Shown here piece after piece: positions 6,396-7,251 of a stretch of DNA of 7,251 nucleotides. The translations under genes were made by a program, and so were the position numbers. Under the pieces are notes generated by a model. It saw only the letters and a program-made list of their open reading frames with translations, was not told where the DNA came from and did no database searches. The stretch covers positions 1 to 7,251 of the forward strand of contig JAUHZM010000158.1 in NCBI GenBank assembly GCA_030426005.1, in the 5' to 3' direction. Numbering within the stretch: position 1 is the first letter of the stretch; each line of letters opens with the position of its first letter. The stretch is from Gammaproteobacteria bacterium. GTDB taxonomy: Bacteria; Pseudomonadota; Gammaproteobacteria; Arenicellales; Arenicellaceae.

Positions 6396-7251
6396 ATGTC
6401 AATTGCCATTTCAAAACGTATTCGTAACGCCATAATTGGCTTCACACTCGTGCTAAGCCTAGTGTTTGGGGCACTGGTTTTTTTATTGGTCTACGTGATC
6501 GAAGATCAGATATTCATCAACCAGTTGCGACTCGAAAAACAACACATCGAGACGCAAGGTAACTTGTCATCGTGGCAACCTTTGAATCGACACATTCAAT
6601 TAGTAAATCAGGCTGACGAACTACCAATCAGCTTACCTGAATCGTTTCGAAACCGGGTCGAACTCAAGGTCGGCATACATGAATTCTTTGACTCAGACCA
6701 CGCGCTCTTTATAGCGCACTACAAAGAACCAAGCTCTGATGCCACGTATTTTCTGCTTTACGACGTCAGTGACTTGCTGGCAGTGCGCACATCACGTGTG
6801 ACCGTCTTGGGTATGATAGGGCTGCTGACTTTATTGGTCGCTCTGCTCGGTGTGCTGTCAGCACATTGGATGACGCGTTCCGCGCTATTACCAGTCCGGC
6901 ATCTGACACAACATCTGAGCGATAAAGAGCTAGACGACGCGGCAATCACGTTGGCACGTGAATTTTCCGATGATGAGATAGGCGAGCTGGCTCAACGGCT
7001 GGCATCAGCGCTGGAGAATGAGCGGCGCGCCAATCAACGCGAATATGAATTTAATAAGAACGTCAGTCATGAGCTCCGTACGCCAATCCAGGTCGTAACA
7101 TCGAGTATCGAGCTATTGCGTCTGTCCGATCGGCCTCTGCCAACCCAGCTCGATCGTCTGAGTCGGGCAGCGGACGATATGCAGCAAATCGTTGAAGTGT
7201 TTTTGTGGCTGGCAAGTGACCGTCAACTCAGTGCTCACGACCAGGTCGGTG
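6396..7251 (+). CDS. Sensor histidine kinase, N-terminal part (C-terminus off window)
   Basis: The frame is open from the ATG at 6396 to the right edge, giving 285 residues. The layout is TM1 (about 13-35), a periplasmic sensor of about 100 residues (36-133) with no recognised fold, TM2 (134-157), a HAMP linker (about 158-210, with Pro166 in LLPVRHL and DEIGEL at 193-198), and a HisKA dimerisation domain. The phosphoacceptor is His225 in NVSHELRTPI (222-231). The ATP-binding catalytic domain (N, G1, G2 boxes) must lie beyond the window. The stop of the response regulator is only 14 bases upstream. No clear Shine-Dalgarno sequence precedes the ATG (the spacer is pyrimidine-rich), so initiation probably depends on translational coupling. 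The chosen start places a short basic segment (SKRIRN) before TM1, as in related kinases. The small periplasmic loop suggests either direct ligand sensing or sensing through the co-encoded transporter; the latter is inference. Confidence 0.93.
   Translation, partial: MSIAISKRIRNAIIGFTLVLSLVFGALVFLLVYVIEDQIFINQLRLEKQHIETQGNLSSWQPLNRHIQLVNQADELPISLPESFRNRVELKVGIHEFFDSDHALFIAHYKEPSSDATYFLLYDVSDLLAVRTSRVTVLGMIGLLTLLVALLGVLSAHWMTRSALLPVRHLTQHLSDKELDDAAITLAREFSDDEIGELAQRLASALENERRANQREYEFNKNVSHELRTPIQVVTSSIELLRLSDRPLPTQLDRLSRAADDMQQIVEVFLWLASDRQLSAHDQVG

Noticed and set aside
1..7251. Mobile element, phage or defence island
   Set aside because: No transposase, integrase, terminal repeat, attachment site or toxin-like gene is visible, and the genes look uniform in composition apart from the AT-richer intergenic region.

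Overview
The window reads as chromosomal DNA of a Gram-negative proteobacterium, most likely a gammaproteobacterium. Base composition is close to balanced by eye, coding is dense, one predicted protein is a secreted periplasmic enzyme, and the ABC permease resembles the E. coli YbbP type. This assignment rests on protein style only. No rRNA, tRNA, mobile element or CRISPR array is visible.

Left part (1-1543): a divergent regulator/enzyme pair. On the minus strand is an AraC-family regulator whose N-terminal effector-binding domain is present but whose DNA-binding C-terminus lies beyond the left edge. On the plus strand, after a 235-bp intergenic region, is a short-chain dehydrogenase/reductase (SDR). 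The regulator probably controls the SDR gene. The intergenic region holds a perfect 9-bp inverted repeat that could be an operator.

Right part (1663-7251): a tightly packed plus-strand operon of five genes, running off the right edge. In order they are an exported alpha/beta hydrolase, an ABC ATPase, a 10-TM FtsX-type ABC permease with two large periplasmic domains, an OmpR-type response regulator, and a sensor histidine kinase cut off inside its kinase core. The first four genes overlap one another by 4 or 7 bases and the kinase starts 14 bases after the regulator stops. They are therefore very likely co-transcribed and translationally coupled. A hairpin in the leader of the first gene ends four bases before its start codon and could limit its translation.

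How the genes may work together: the ATPase and permease resemble YbbA-YbbP, which in E. coli is encoded beside the periplasmic (lyso)phospholipase/thioesterase TesA. Here an unrelated hydrolase fold takes that position, and a dedicated two-component system is attached. The inference is a self-regulated envelope module: the transporter extracts or moves a hydrophobic or amphipathic substrate, the hydrolase processes it in the periplasm, and the two-component system senses it or the resulting stress. The substrate cannot be read from the sequence.
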